64,000 bases of DNA from assembly GCF_014041995.1 (NCBI RefSeq), contig NZ_CP059492.1, forward strand, positions 1 through 64,000, in the 5' to 3' direction. The DNA comes from Changpingibacter yushuensis. GTDB lineage: Bacteria; Actinomycetota; Actinomycetes; Actinomycetales; Actinomycetaceae. The notes beneath the pieces were generated by a model, which was not told the DNA's origin, did no database searches, and saw nothing but the letters and a program-made list of their open reading frames with translations. Within the stretch, counting starts at the first letter, position 1, and every line of letters begins with the position of its first letter. The position numbers were made by a program, and so were the translations under genes. Positions 37,840-46,587 of the stretch are shown in pieces.

Positions 37840-39054
37840 TTAGGAGATCACTCGGGCGGAGGTCGCTCGGCCAAAGGCTTCCTCCACCACCATAAGTGCG
37901 CAGCCGCGAATCCCGTCGTCTTCAGGCGAAGACGCCACTTCGAGTGATAGCTGTGATGCGGCAAGGGGAAGTGCTTGCTCTTTGATTGTGCGCTCCACCG
38001 ACGTACTGAATAGTGAACATTTGGTTGGAATTGCGCCAGCCAAGACCACCTTGTCCGGATTGTAGAAGCTGACCAGCATAGACATGATGGTTCCAACAGC
38101 GATGGCTGCGGTGGCAACAAGTTCGATGCAGGAAGTGTCTCCCGCCAGAGTGCCTCGTATGATGTCGTCCGTGGAGATCGTGCCATGAGAATCGCGCGCT
38201 TCCGAAAGAAATGGACTCATGCCGTCGGAGGCAAGCCGCAAAGCAGATCTTTCTAGGGCCCAACCACCGGCTGCAGCTTCTAGACAACCAAATCGTCCAC
38301 AGCGGCATACCGCTTTGTCATACCCAGGTATGCGGGTATGCCCGAGGTCGCCGGCTGCGCCACCTGTACCTCGATGAATGCGCCCAGCCGAAAGTATGCC
38401 AGCTCCCACGCCTGTGCTCATGAGGAAATAGATGGAGTTGTTTCCTCCATGTTTGGCACGATGCCCTAACGCCATAGCATTCACGTCGTTTTCGACGACG
38501 ACGGAGAGGTCCAGCTTGTCTGAGAGATACTTTCCTACCTCGAATCCGTCCCAGCCATTCATGATTGGCGGATTGATGAGGCGTCCGGAGGCGTGGTCAA
38601 TGGGCCCAGGAAGAGAGACTCCGAGTCCCCATACGGGGGCTCCGGCACCATCGCCAAGTGTTATGAGACGGTCAGCCACTTCCTGAAGTGTTGCCTCTGG
38701 GCCAACTTGAAGGTCCCATGCCTGAGAGAACTCAGAGAGAACCGTGCCTTTGAGGTCGGTCAAGGCAAGCCGCATCGAGTGCACGCCGATGCACGCGGTA
38801 AGAACGGTGCCAGCTTGTTCGTTGAACTTCCACGTGATTGGCGCGCGGCCACCCTTTGATGCACCTCGGCCGGACTGGGTGACCAATCCTTCAGACGTCG
38901 AGGTAGCTAGGTGGGTAGATACAGAGTTGCGTCCGAGTCCGCTGCGTTCGATCAGCTCTGCCCGGGTGCATGCTTCGCCAGTCCTGATGAGGTCCGCAAT
39001 AAGTGCCACATCTTTGTCTGTGGGAGGTTGGCCGCGGTCAAAGGCTGTGCGCAT
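37840..39054 (-). CDS. ROK family transcriptional regulator
   Basis: A 404-residue NagC/Mlc/XylR-type regulator. Residues about 15-75 form a winged helix-turn-helix (CTRAELIERSGLGRNSVSTHLATS); then a ROK domain with the sugar-site GIHSMRLALTDLKG and the zinc/structural Cys cluster GYDKAVCRCGRFGCLEAAAGG (CxCGxxGCxE motif, about 265-285). It likely responds to a sugar or its phosphate. I prefer ATG 39054 (GAGGAAC upstream) over 39066. Confidence 0.88.
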   Translation of the reverse strand: MRTAFDRGQPPTDKDVALIADLIRTGEACTRAELIERSGLGRNSVSTHLATSTSEGLVTQSGRGASKGGRAPITWKFNEQAGTVLTACIGVHSMRLALTDLKGTVLSEFSQAWDLQVGPEATLQEVADRLITLGDGAGAPVWGLGVSLPGPIDHASGRLINPPIMNGWDGFEVGKYLSDKLDLSVVVENDVNAMALGHRAKHGGNNSIYFLMSTGVGAGILSAGRIHRGTGGAAGDLGHTRIPGYDKAVCRCGRFGCLEAAAGGWALERSALRLASDGMSPFLSEARDSHGTISTDDIIRGTLAGDTSCIELVATAAIAVGTIMSMLVSFYNPDKVVLAGAIPTKCSLFSTSVERTIKEQALPLAASQLSLEVASSPEDDGIRGCALMVVEEAFGRATSARVIS

Positions 39055-39098
39055 GATGTTCCTCATGATCTGATTGCATCATGCGCTCGAAATAAGTG

Positions 39099-39749
39099 TC
39101 AGTACGCCACCGTGAAACGCGTGCATGAATGCTTGGGGTGCAAGATCTCGTCAACCACGGCCAGTGCGAGGTCCGCGCCGGAGATGAACGACTTTCCTTC
39201 GGCGTCGGTTAGGACGACGTCGCCACCCACACGGTACACGCCCGTGGCTTCGCCTGGGTTGTGGCTGCCAAACTCCGCTGCTGGGCTCACGTAGAACCAG
39301 TCAATACCAGAGGTGTTGGCGTTCAGATCGTCCAAGACGCCGGCCATTTCGATTGCTTCAGGCTTGACTGCCTCGGGGAATTCGGAACCTTCGTGGAGCA
39401 TTGGCCCGCCTTCGGCTGTTCGAAGCGATCCTGCGCCGCCGACCACACCCAAACGAGCGCCTTCTACCATCGTGAGCTTTGCGATCTTCTTCTCAACGGA
39501 ACGAAGGATGTTGTTCCCTGCCAGTTCGCCGCGCGGAGAAAGTGCGGAAACGACCACGTCGGCGCCTTCGATTGCGTGCTGGAGGGCGTCGTCGTGCTGC
39601 ACACTGCCGAGCTGGTAATCCACGCCGGTGATGGGAGATTCTGGGGCCGTTCGGCTCAACGAGACCACAACCAGGCCACGCTTGGCCGCCTCCGCCACGA
39701 TATTGGATCCGACGTATCCTGTTCCGCCTAGAACTGTAATGCGTGTCAT
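39099..39749 (-). CDS. NAD(P)H-binding oxidoreductase (atypical SDR, YwnB/NmrA-like)
   Basis: A 216-residue Rossmann protein with the extended/atypical SDR cofactor loop TVLGGTGYVGSNIV (about 5-18), FISGADLALAVVDEI and the C-terminal HPKHSCTRFTVAY. It is of the short NAD(P)-binding group with uncertain substrate (YwnB-like). AGGA ribosome site upstream of 39749. It lies 44 bp from the ROK regulator, same strand, so it may be co-transcribed with it. Confidence 0.83.
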   Translation of the reverse strand: MTRITVLGGTGYVGSNIVAEAAKRGLVVVSLSRTAPESPITGVDYQLGSVQHDDALQHAIEGADVVVSALSPRGELAGNNILRSVEKKIAKLTMVEGARLGVVGGAGSLRTAEGGPMLHEGSEFPEAVKPEAIEMAGVLDDLNANTSGIDWFYVSPAAEFGSHNPGEATGVYRVGGDVVLTDAEGKSFISGADLALAVVDEILHPKHSCTRFTVAY

Positions 39750-40122
39750 GGGAGAATCCTTTTCTGGTTGAGACGACTTCTCTTGGGGTTAGCCCGTCCT
39801 AACAATCCTCTCAGATACATGTGGGAAGGAATAGGGCCCAAAGTAGGGGCCAGCGCAGCTTAAGTTGTGTTGTGTGCCGCAGCTTTCCTTACAAAACCAC
39901 TGTATCCGAAGGGTGTTGATTGGATTTGTGAGGACAACGTTCGCCGCGCTCGTCCGATGTGTTCGACGACGTCGCCAAACACATCGCAACGTCCCTACGT
40001 CTTCACAATTTGCAGACTGTACCGCGTACTAGGGACTACTCTGGGATTAGCACCAACGTTGGCCCCGTCTTATGAATCCTGCTCCCGTCTCATGAACCTT
40101 GGACCCCATCTGGAGGAACGCC
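39750..40122. promoter_or_regulatory. Divergent interval with palindromes and direct repeats
   Basis: This 373-bp gap between divergent genes contains a 32-bp imperfect palindrome (39955-39986: 9-bp arms around a centred CGACGTCG), a perfect palindrome CCAACGTTGG (40053-40062), and two direct repeats starting CCCGTCT at 40064 and 40084, exactly 20 bp apart. I see no protein gene. These are plausible operator sites for the alcohol dehydrogenase. Confidence 0.5.
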
Positions 40123-41169
40123 ATGACGAACATCCCCGCTTACGTCGCACTGACTCCGACTGGCCCGTTGGTGCCCGGAAAAATCCGGCGCCGTGAAGTG
40201 GGGCCCAAGGATGTCCGGATCAAGATTCGCTGGGCTGGCATCTGCCACTCGGACATACATACGGTTAAAGGCGACTGGGGTCCACAGCACTACCCTCTAA
40301 CGGTGGGCCACGAGATCGCCGGGTATGTGGCGGAAGTGGGTTCTGCAGTCAAGAAGTTCCGCGTTGATGAGAAGGTTGGCGTGGGTTGCCTTGTCAACTC
40401 GTGCAAGGAGTGCGCGAACTGCCGCGCGGGACTCGAACAATATTGCACCAATGGAGCAGTGGGTACATACGGTTCCCTTGACCGGGATGGCACGATCACT
40501 CAGGGTGGCTACTCCACGGAGATAGTGGTCAACGAGGATTTCGTGCTGCACGTGCCGGATTCGCTTCCATTCGAAAGGGTCGCTCCGCTCCTGTGTGCGG
40601 GCATTACTACATACTCCCCGCTCAAGCATTGGTCGGCTGGCCCTGGCGTCCGGGTGGCCGTTGTGGGGCTTGGTGGCCTTGGGCATATGGCTGTCCAGAT
40701 CGCGAACGCGCTGGGAGCCGAGGTAACAGTGCTTTCGCAATCCTTGAGGAAGAAGGATGATGGCCTCAAGCTTGGGGCCAGTGCCTACTACGCAACGAGC
40801 GATCCCGCCACGTTCACTGACCTGAAGGAGTCCTTTGACCTGATCATTAACACGGTCAGTGCTCCGATCGATCTGGACGCCTTTCTCCGACTGTTGGCCG
40901 TGAACGGGACACTCGTGAGTGTTGGCGCGCCGGCCGAGCCCATGAGTCTTCGGGTGGGTTCCCTCGAAGCGATGCGGCGATCCTACGCGGGGTCAAGTAT
41001 CGGCGGTATCGCGGAGACTCAGGAGATGCTGGACTTCTGCGCACAGGCAGGGATTGCGCCGATTGTGGAGATCATCGCGGCAGATCGCGTGAACGAGGCG
41101 TGGGAGCGGGTTCTGGCTTCCGATGTCCGTTTCCGGTTCGTTATCGATATCGATTCGTTGAAGAAGTAG
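40123..41169 (+). CDS. Zinc-dependent alcohol dehydrogenase (YahK/cinnamyl-type)
   Basis: NADP-dependent reduction of aldehydes is typical of this group. The 348-residue protein has the catalytic zinc site GICHSDIH and GHEIAG, the structural zinc Cys set [15 protein letters not shown] (about 94-108), and the Rossmann loop [11 protein letters not shown] (about 181-191). ATG 40123 is preceded by GGAGGA, favouring it over the upstream 40099. It converges on the YhdH-like gene 13 bp away. Confidence 0.92.
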   Translation: MTNIPAYVALTPTGPLVPGKIRRREVGPKDVRIKIRWAGICHSDIHTVKGDWGPQHYPLTVGHEIAGYVAEVGSAVKKFRVDEKVGVGCLVNSCKECANCRAGLEQYCTNGAVGTYGSLDRDGTITQGGYSTEIVVNEDFVLHVPDSLPFERVAPLLCAGITTYSPLKHWSAGPGVRVAVVGLGGLGHMAVQIANALGAEVTVLSQSLRKKDDGLKLGASAYYATSDPATFTDLKESFDLIINTVSAPIDLDAFLRLLAVNGTLVSVGAPAEPMSLRVGSLEAMRRSYAGSSIGGIAETQEMLDFCAQAGIAPIVEIIAADRVNEAWERVLASDVRFRFVIDIDSLKK

Positions 41170-41182
41170 CGCCCGGCTGGTC

Positions 41183-42190
41183 TTAGCCTTCTGAAGATAG
41201 TTCGACGACGACGCGGCCCACGGTCCGGTTTTCCACGATCGCTTCGAGTGCACCGCCGAGCTCGGTGAAGGCGATGGTCTGGGTGACTGCCTCGAGTACT
41301 GAGTGAGGGAGATCTGCGGCCACCTGTTCCCACATCTGAGCCCGAAATGCCGGATCAGGGAAGGATACGGTCACTCCAAGCAGATTGATCCCTCGCAAGA
41401 TGAAGGGCAGCACGGTGGTGTTGAGGGCGTTGCCGCCTGCGTTGCCGAAGGCGGCAACGGATCCGCCGGGCAGGGTGGTACGCAACAGCCACGCAAGTAC
41501 ATCGCCGCCAACTGTGTCAATGGCACCTACCCACGAGGCATGCTCGAGAGGGCGGGTACGGGCGGACACATCTGGGCGTGCCAACACTTGAGTGGCGCCG
41601 AGCTGGCGCAACAGAGCCTCGCTAGAGGGCGTCCCGGTGATGGCGGTGACGTCATAGCCGCGCTTGGCTAGCATCGCCACTGCCAATGTTCCCGAGCCGC
41701 CACTTGCGCCTGTCACAGCTACTGGGCCCGAGGAGGGATGAAGGCCACCGTTCTTTTCGAGCTTATGGATGGCCATGGCGGCGGTTAGGCCCGCCGTGCC
41801 AATTGCCATGGATTCCCAGGTGGTCATACCCTCTGGGAGAGGGGCAACCCACGAGCTTGGAACCCTCACAAACTCGGCAAACCCACCCGGATGCTTCTCG
41901 GAAAGGCTTGCGCCAACAACTGTCACCTTCTGGCCTGCATGCAAGCCGCTCTCTCCGGGGTCGGCCACGATTCCGGAGGCATTACATCCGCCAATAAGTG
42001 GCAGTGTCTGAGCAATCTTTGCGCGGCCAGTGGCCGCCAGCCCATCCTTGTAGTTCACGGACGAATGAGTGACGCGGATGAGCACATTGCCTTCCCCGAG
42101 ATCGTCGGGCCCAACGGTGGCCATAGCGCCGCGTACGCCCTCCGCTGTCTCGCGGAGGACGTACGCGGCGATGTTGTTTGGTGTACTCAC
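41183..42190 (-). CDS. YhdH/AcuI-type MDR oxidoreductase
   Basis: NADPH-dependent acryloyl-CoA reductase-like member of the medium-chain family, without zinc. The 335-residue protein has HSSVNYKDGLAATGRAKIAQ and the cofactor segment GPVAVTGASGGSGTLAVAML (about 140-160), plus FGNAGGNALNTTVLPFILRGI near 250. The family usually reads PLIPGID where this has PLIGGCN. GTG 42190 with AAGGA upstream; the 41-residue N-terminal extension to 42313 is unlike the family and rejected. Confidence 0.87.
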   Translation of the reverse strand: MSTPNNIAAYVLRETAEGVRGAMATVGPDDLGEGNVLIRVTHSSVNYKDGLAATGRAKIAQTLPLIGGCNASGIVADPGESGLHAGQKVTVVGASLSEKHPGGFAEFVRVPSSWVAPLPEGMTTWESMAIGTAGLTAAMAIHKLEKNGGLHPSSGPVAVTGASGGSGTLAVAMLAKRGYDVTAITGTPSSEALLRQLGATQVLARPDVSARTRPLEHASWVGAIDTVGGDVLAWLLRTTLPGGSVAAFGNAGGNALNTTVLPFILRGINLLGVTVSFPDPAFRAQMWEQVAADLPHSVLEAVTQTIAFTELGGALEAIVENRTVGRVVVELSSEG

Positions 42191-42230
42191 GTGGAGGATT
42201 CCTTTGTGCAAGCCCTTAGGTAGGACCTGG

Positions 42231-43127
42231 CTACTTTTCCGTGCTGTCCTTGATGGCGTGCTTGGCTGATTCGGCTGCTTGCGATGCGGCTTCCTTTGCT
42301 TGGGTGGCAGCATCAGACGCGGCCTCCTTCACCTCAGCAGCTTTCTCCGCCGCTCCTTCCTTGAGGTCGTCAGCCTTCTCAGCGGCATCTTCCGTGGCAT
42401 CAGCTACATCTTCCTTGACCGAAGCACCCGTTTCTTTGGCTTCGTCCCAGTAAGCTTCAGCCCACGGATCCTCTGTTGGCTGCATCCGCACCCACAGGTA
42501 GTATCCGGCTAGTCCGAGCCCAGCGATCAGACTGACTGTTGCGAAGACCTTGTGGCCGCGCTTCTTAGGCTTGGGATCTGCAAGTGCCTTAGTAGCAGAC
42601 TCCTGAACGAGCTGGGCACGAGTCTTCAGATCGCCTTCGCTCTCCTTGGCGGCTGCGGCAGCGGCCAAGGCAACGCGCTTTGCCTTGGGAACGTAATCAG
42701 AAACAACCTTGTCTTTGGTGTCTGAAGCCCGTGCGACGGCGTCGTCCACAACCGGACGGACCTTTTCAGCGGTTTCGGTCGCAATAGGGGTTGCCCATTC
42801 GATGCCTTGATGGGCAAGTTCCTGAGCTTGCTCGGCAAGGTGGCCTGCCTTGACCTTTGCTTCGCCTACTACAGGACGGAGCTTTTCTGCCGTTTCAGAG
42901 GCCTTCGCGACGGCGTCGTCGACCATCGGACGGACCTTTTCAGCGGTTTCGGTTGCAATGGGGGTTGCCCATTCGATGCCTTGATGGGCAAGCTCTTGGG
43001 CCTGATCGGCGAGGTGGGAAACGAACGCAGTTGCCTGCTTGGATGCTGCACCTGCCTGTGCGGCGAGGTCTGCGGAAACGCTCTTGGCTTCAGACTTCAC
43101 GTCAGCCTTCTTCTTATGGCAGAACAT
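42231..43127 (-). CDS. Hypothetical repeat-containing single-pass membrane protein
   Basis: Unrecognised family. The 298-residue protein is Ala/Glu/Lys rich and probably helical. Two near-identical 40-residue segments (LA[DE]QAQELAHQGIEWATP repeat type) recur with a 59-residue period (nt 42891-43013 and 42714-42836). A single membrane segment (about 193-212, VFATVSLIAGLGLAGYYLWV) precedes an acidic and Ala-rich tail with LEA/apolipoprotein-like heptads. AAGGAGG precedes ATG 43127; the 25 upstream codons are dropped. A cell-envelope or stress role is possible but unproven. Confidence 0.75.
   Translation of the reverse strand: MFCHKKKADVKSEAKSVSADLAAQAGAASKQATAFVSHLADQAQELAHQGIEWATPIATETAEKVRPMVDDAVAKASETAEKLRPVVGEAKVKAGHLAEQAQELAHQGIEWATPIATETAEKVRPVVDDAVARASDTKDKVVSDYVPKAKRVALAAAAAAKESEGDLKTRAQLVQESATKALADPKPKKRGHKVFATVSLIAGLGLAGYYLWVRMQPTEDPWAEAYWDEAKETGASVKEDVADATEDAAEKADDLKEGAAEKAAEVKEAASDAATQAKEAASQAAESAKHAIKDSTEK
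42714..43013 (-). repeat. Internal 59-codon tandem duplication in repeat membrane protein
   Basis: The two coding copies, 42891-43013 and 42714-42836, are nearly identical over about 123 bp, including most third-codon positions. This indicates recent duplication within the gene. Confidence 0.85.
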
Positions 43128-43358
43128 AGGGCGACCTCCTTGGTCAGTTCCCGTCTTGTTTATCCGGGCGGTCGCTCGAATTGACGGGAAGTTCTGTGTC
43201 ACCTTCTATTGTGGCCGAGCAGGATGGCAGATGTCAGCCAGACATGCAAAGTTCGCCAGCCGCCAAACTGGAGATACCCGCCATTTCACATGGGAAATCA
43301 GCACAAACTCATGTTCCATATGACGCGATGGAGTGCTCGCTATGCAAAGATGGACTGC

Positions 43359-43880
43359 ATGGAAGCTACTCTTCATACGAACCATGGCGATATCACCGTG
43401 GAACTGTTCCCTAATCACGCACCCAAGACGGTGGCCAACTTTGTTGAGCTAGCCGCTGGCGAACGCGAGTGGACTAACCCTCAAACGGGTGAGAAGTCCA
43501 CCAATGCGTTGTACGACGGCACGATCTTCCATCGCGTGATCTCGAACTTCATGATCCAGGGCGGAGATCCCCTTGGCACCGGTACCGGTGGTCCCGGATA
43601 TGAGTTCGACGACGAAATCCATCCCGAACTTAACTTCAACGAGCCCTACATCCTCGCGATGGCAAATGCTGGGAAGCGTTTCGGTCACGGCACCAACGGC
43701 TCGCAGTTCTTCATCACTGTTGCCCCGACTCCGTGGCTCATGGGTGCACACACCATCTTCGGAAAGGTGGTGGACGATGGATCAAAGGCCGTCGTCGACG
43801 AAATTGGCTTGGTGCCAACAGGCCGTGCAGATCGTCCTGTCGAAGACGTTGTGATCGAATCGGTGACAATCACCAAGTGA
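43359..43880 (+). CDS. ppiA: Cyclophilin-type peptidyl-prolyl cis-trans isomerase
   Basis: Catalyses prolyl isomerisation; cytoplasmic, with no signal peptide. The 173-residue protein has HTNHGDITVELFPNHAPKTVANF, the catalytic FHRVISNFMIQGGDP (Arg about 57), NGSQFFIT (about 106-113) and HTIFGKV. A gap of about 10 residues holding GEKSTNALYD occurs as in actinobacterial Rv0009-type cyclophilins. I start at ATG 43359 (MEATLHTNHG); upstream readings lack similarity. The rhomboid gene follows after 10 bp, as in mycobacteria. Confidence 0.9.
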   Translation: MEATLHTNHGDITVELFPNHAPKTVANFVELAAGEREWTNPQTGEKSTNALYDGTIFHRVISNFMIQGGDPLGTGTGGPGYEFDDEIHPELNFNEPYILAMANAGKRFGHGTNGSQFFITVAPTPWLMGAHTIFGKVVDDGSKAVVDEIGLVPTGRADRPVEDVVIESVTITK

Positions 43881-43890
43881 GGATCAACCC

Positions 43891-44691
43891 ATGAGCGCGA
43901 ATAGCGCGAATGACAATCCTGAAGGGCAGGACCCCAGCTCGAATCCCGGTTCATACGAGATGCCAGCTGGGGCCATGCCTGCAGGTTTTCCGCAAGGAGG
44001 CGGCGGATCTTTCTGGAGGCGTCTAGCTGAACGCCTCGGGTTTACTCCGGGCCGGAATGTGCCCGTGGTGACCTCAACAATTATCATTCTGTGCGTATTG
44101 GTTGCTCTCTCCGAGATGTTCAGCCAAAGAGTGGGTGCTTCGCTCGTTTTCGCACCGGTCATTGGCGATCACGAACCGTGGAGGTTCCTCGGATCAGCTT
44201 TCCTGCATGCCGGATTCTGGCATCTGCTGTTCAATATGTACGCGCTCTGGCTAGTTGGTTCCATTCTTGAGCCAGCCATAGGGCGGGTGCGGTTCCTTGC
44301 CATCTACTTACTTTCGGCCGTGGCGGGAAATGTGTTTGTTTTGCTTACCGCAGACCCAAGCGGCCAGAGCTGGATCACCGCTACAGTCGGTGCATCTGGC
44401 GCTGTTTTTGGCGTATTCGGTGCGGTCTTCGTGCTCATGAAGCACTTTGATTCCAATGCCACCAGCATCTTGGTTGTAATTGTTGCCAACCTTGCATTGG
44501 GCTTCATTCCGGGCATGAACATCTCGTGGCAGTCGCATGTGGGTGGCTTGATTGCGGGCAGCGTTGTCATGGCGCTCATGATGATGCGCCGCGGCCAGAT
44601 TAGCGTGAGGTGGAGAAGCATCCGCGATGTGGCGATCGTGATTGGCACCACGGCAGTCCTTGTCGGACTCATCTGGTGGGCGTATCAGTGA
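43891..44691 (+). CDS. Rhomboid family intramembrane serine protease
   Basis: Cleaves membrane-embedded substrates. The 266-residue protein has a Pro/Gly-rich N-terminus and six membrane segments. HLLFNMYALW (about 111-120) is the conserved HxxxN helix, the nucleophile Ser lies in GASGAVFG (about 168-175), and the catalytic His in SHVGGLIAG (about 213). The cyclophilin-rhomboid pair before crgA matches the mycobacterial order, but here a DnaA-box region intervenes. Confidence 0.9.
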   Translation: MSANSANDNPEGQDPSSNPGSYEMPAGAMPAGFPQGGGGSFWRRLAERLGFTPGRNVPVVTSTIIILCVLVALSEMFSQRVGASLVFAPVIGDHEPWRFLGSAFLHAGFWHLLFNMYALWLVGSILEPAIGRVRFLAIYLLSAVAGNVFVLLTADPSGQSWITATVGASGAVFGVFGAVFVLMKHFDSNATSILVVIVANLALGFIPGMNISWQSHVGGLIAGSVVMALMMMRRGQISVRWRSIRDVAIVIGTTAVLVGLIWWAYQ

Positions 44692-44697
44692 TGCGGA

Positions 44698-44726
44698 GGG
44701 CCAGGCACTCAGTGCCTGGCCCTTTC
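44698..44726 (+). terminator. Terminator after rhomboid gene
   Basis: Perfect 11-bp stem GGGCCAGGCAC (44698-44708) with GTGCCTGGCCC (44712-44722), 3-nt loop, followed by TTTCC; it ends the cyclophilin-rhomboid unit. Confidence 0.8.
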
Positions 44727-44766
44727 CATACTGTCACCCCGTGACCGAAACTTGCTATCTTCGATC

Positions 44767-44914
44767 TTTTCCACAGATCCACAACTAAGTTAGCCACAGG
44801 CGCCGTCCGTGGGCTTCCTAGTTGAACATTGGCGATTTTAAGCCAAAAGATCTCCACTCATCACCGAATTACATGGCTGTAATTATCCACAGATCTACCC
44901 ACAGATGTGGATAG
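44767..44914. promoter_or_regulatory. DnaA-box cluster away from oriC
   Basis: Within 148 bp: TTTTCCACA (44767-44775), a two-mismatch box (44775-44783), TTAGCCACA (44790-44798), a perfect TTATCCACA (44883-44891), CTACCCACA (44895-44903), and TGTGGATAG (44906-44914) in opposite orientation. The density equals that at oriC, but the cluster is 43 kb away, between rhomboid and crgA, with no ORF. It may be a DnaA titration or regulatory site. Confidence 0.6.
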
Positions 44915-44970
44915 ACGGAGCGTGAGTGTTGCATACGTCTTCACCTGGGCGTTGAAGCTTCTGGGTGTAG

Positions 44971-45004
44971 GTGAACGGGCGCAGATAGTGAACGGGCGTA
45001 GATA
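44971..45004. repeat. 17-bp tandem repeat, two copies
   Basis: Copies at 44971-44987 and 44988-45004 differ by one base (C/T). It is next to the crgA terminator; function not evident. Confidence 0.7.
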
Positions 45005-45006
45005 AC

Positions 45007-45042
45007 GAAAACGTGGGCCCAGCCGATTGGCTGGACCCACGT
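45007..45042 (-). terminator. Terminator of crgA
   Basis: A 14-bp stem (arms 45011-45024 and 45029-45042, one U-G pair, GATT loop) is followed on the minus strand by TTTTCG. It ends the crgA transcript 30 bp after its stop. Confidence 0.8.
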
Positions 45043-45071
45043 CTTGGTGCGAAGCTGATTGGGAAAGGGAA

Positions 45072-45398
45072 CTACTTCCAACCCATTGTCATCAGGAATC
45101 CAAGCAGCATAATGCCGATTCCCAAGAAAAGGTTGTAATTGCCCCAACCCGGGATAGGTAGATCGCCACTGAAGACGTACGCCAGTACAACGATGACAAG
45201 ACCAATAATCATGAGTGCCACCATGAGGGGTGCCCACCAGCGTGGAGAGTTCTTGCTCCCCGCGGGTTTGACCTTCTTCGGCTTTGCCTTCTTGGCTGCC
45301 TCCTGCGCAGCGATGCCGCGTTGCGTTCCCTTAGCCGGAGTCGCATTCTTGGAGGGCTGCGCCTTTGCAGGCTGTGATTTCTCTTCGGGCTCCGCCAT
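45072..45398 (-). CDS. crgA: Cell division protein CrgA
   Basis: CrgA is a small two-pass membrane protein that helps assemble the divisome and recruits cell-wall synthases in actinobacteria. The 108-residue protein has a Lys/Ala-rich N-terminal tail, SPRWWAPLMVALMIIGLVIVV (about 54-74), a short WGNYN loop and a second segment ending MTMGWK. ATG 45398 is preceded by AGGAAGGA. Lies next to the sortase and kinase block, as in mycobacteria; it diverges from srtE. Confidence 0.93.
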   Translation of the reverse strand: MAEPEEKSQPAKAQPSKNATPAKGTQRGIAAQEAAKKAKPKKVKPAGSKNSPRWWAPLMVALMIIGLVIVVLAYVFSGDLPIPGWGNYNLFLGIGIMLLGFLMTMGWK

Positions 45399-45585
45399 AT
45401 TGTTCCTTCCTGAGGTGACCAGACCTAGACTATCGGCAAGTTGATCCAGAAGCGATTCTATTGCCTTTGGCTGAATGGATTGGCGGTGTACCTCGTAGGG
45501 TGGACGGGTGGGTATGCTGTGGATCCCTGATGAACTCATTGCGCAGGCCAGTTATCCTTGATTTAACACGAAATGGGGGTTGTCC

Positions 45586-46575
45586 ATGGGTGGTCGCCAC
45601 TCTGCTGGTTCCGGCAACGCATCTGAGAATGCTGCCAACCGGCCCGCAGGCGAAGATCTGCGCACCTCGATCAACTCGCATCATCGCGTCGATCCGAACG
45701 TCCGGGGCACTGACGCGCGCACGCTGGGTGAACCCGATGATTCCGGCATTGGCACGCGCACGCTGGATTCTGCCGCGCAGACGCTGGGTGAACCCGATAA
45801 TCCCGGCATTGGCACGCTGCCTTCGGGCGCTTCGGGCGCTTCGGAACCGCCGGCTAAGTCTGACCCAGTGAAGAAGCGTCGCCGCTCGTGGTTCCGCACT
45901 TTCCTCTCCTTCGTAGGGGAGCTCCTCATCACAGCGGGCCTTGTGCTGCTGCTGTTTATCGTATGGCAGCTGTGGTGGACGGATGTGGAGGTTCACCGGG
46001 ATCAAGCCGTTCAACAGCAGGAGATCGTGCAAGATTGGTCCCCAGAGCCGTCAACTACTGGCACGCCCCGCACGGATGACCCTCCCGTCGCCGCACCTGT
46101 TGCAGATGGTGAGCCAATCGGAATCATCCATATTCCACGCTTTGGCTCCGACTACGCCTACACCATCAAACAGGGAACTGAAATGTCAGTTCTCAACCAA
46201 GGCGCGTTTGGGCATTACGCGAACACGCAGGGCGTGGGTGAAGTGGGTAACTTTGCTCTCGCTGCCCACAGGCAAACCTACGGTGCACCGCTGCGTGATG
46301 TACCCGAATTGCAGGAAGGCGACCCGATCATCATTGAAACCGGGGATGCCTATTACGTGTACCGCGTGACTGAGCACTACATCGTTGATCCCTCGGAAGG
46401 AGATGTGGTGCTCCCGGTACCCCGCCAACCGGGCGTGGAGGCAACGGAACGAATTCTCACGCTCACTACGTGCCATCCGCCTTTCGTATCGAATCAACGT
46501 TGGATCGTGCACGCCACCCTTGATTATTGGGTGCCTCGCTCCGACGGGCTACCGCCGGACATGGTGACGGACTAG
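45586..46575 (+). CDS. srtE: Class E sortase
   Basis: A membrane-anchored transpeptidase that attaches proteins to the cell wall. The 329-residue protein has a disordered cytoplasmic N-terminus (1-95) with a duplicated 20-residue unit (TLGEPD..GIGT), one membrane segment (about 103-130), and the sortase fold with His in FALAAHRQTYG (about 228), Cys in LTLTTCHPPF (about 300; TLTTC) and Arg in NQRWIVHA (about 311). ATG 45586 follows GGGGGT. Class E sortases favour LAxTG-type signals; no substrate gene is seen here. Confidence 0.9.
   Translation: MGGRHSAGSGNASENAANRPAGEDLRTSINSHHRVDPNVRGTDARTLGEPDDSGIGTRTLDSAAQTLGEPDNPGIGTLPSGASGASEPPAKSDPVKKRRRSWFRTFLSFVGELLITAGLVLLLFIVWQLWWTDVEVHRDQAVQQQEIVQDWSPEPSTTGTPRTDDPPVAAPVADGEPIGIIHIPRFGSDYAYTIKQGTEMSVLNQGAFGHYANTQGVGEVGNFALAAHRQTYGAPLRDVPELQEGDPIIIETGDAYYVYRVTEHYIVDPSEGDVVLPVPRQPGVEATERILTLTTCHPPFVSNQRWIVHATLDYWVPRSDGLPPDMVTD
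45721..45818 (+). repeat. 60-bp in-frame tandem repeat in srtE
   Basis: A 60-nt unit starting at 45721 repeats at 45781 with near-identity over about 37 bp; it encodes the repeated TLGEPD[DN][SP]GIGT segment of the disordered sortase N-terminus. A nearby GCTTCGGGC triplet unit also repeats (45828-45846). Confidence 0.8.
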
Positions 46576-46587
46576 AAGGAGCATAAG

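Noticed and set aside
39867-40196. Plus-strand reading frame across the ADH upstream region
   Set aside because: It overlaps the ADH start, which has a strong ribosome site, and includes the palindromic operator region.
45721-45818. Repeat as non-coding element
   Set aside because: It is in frame in the sortase gene and encodes a duplicated disordered segment.
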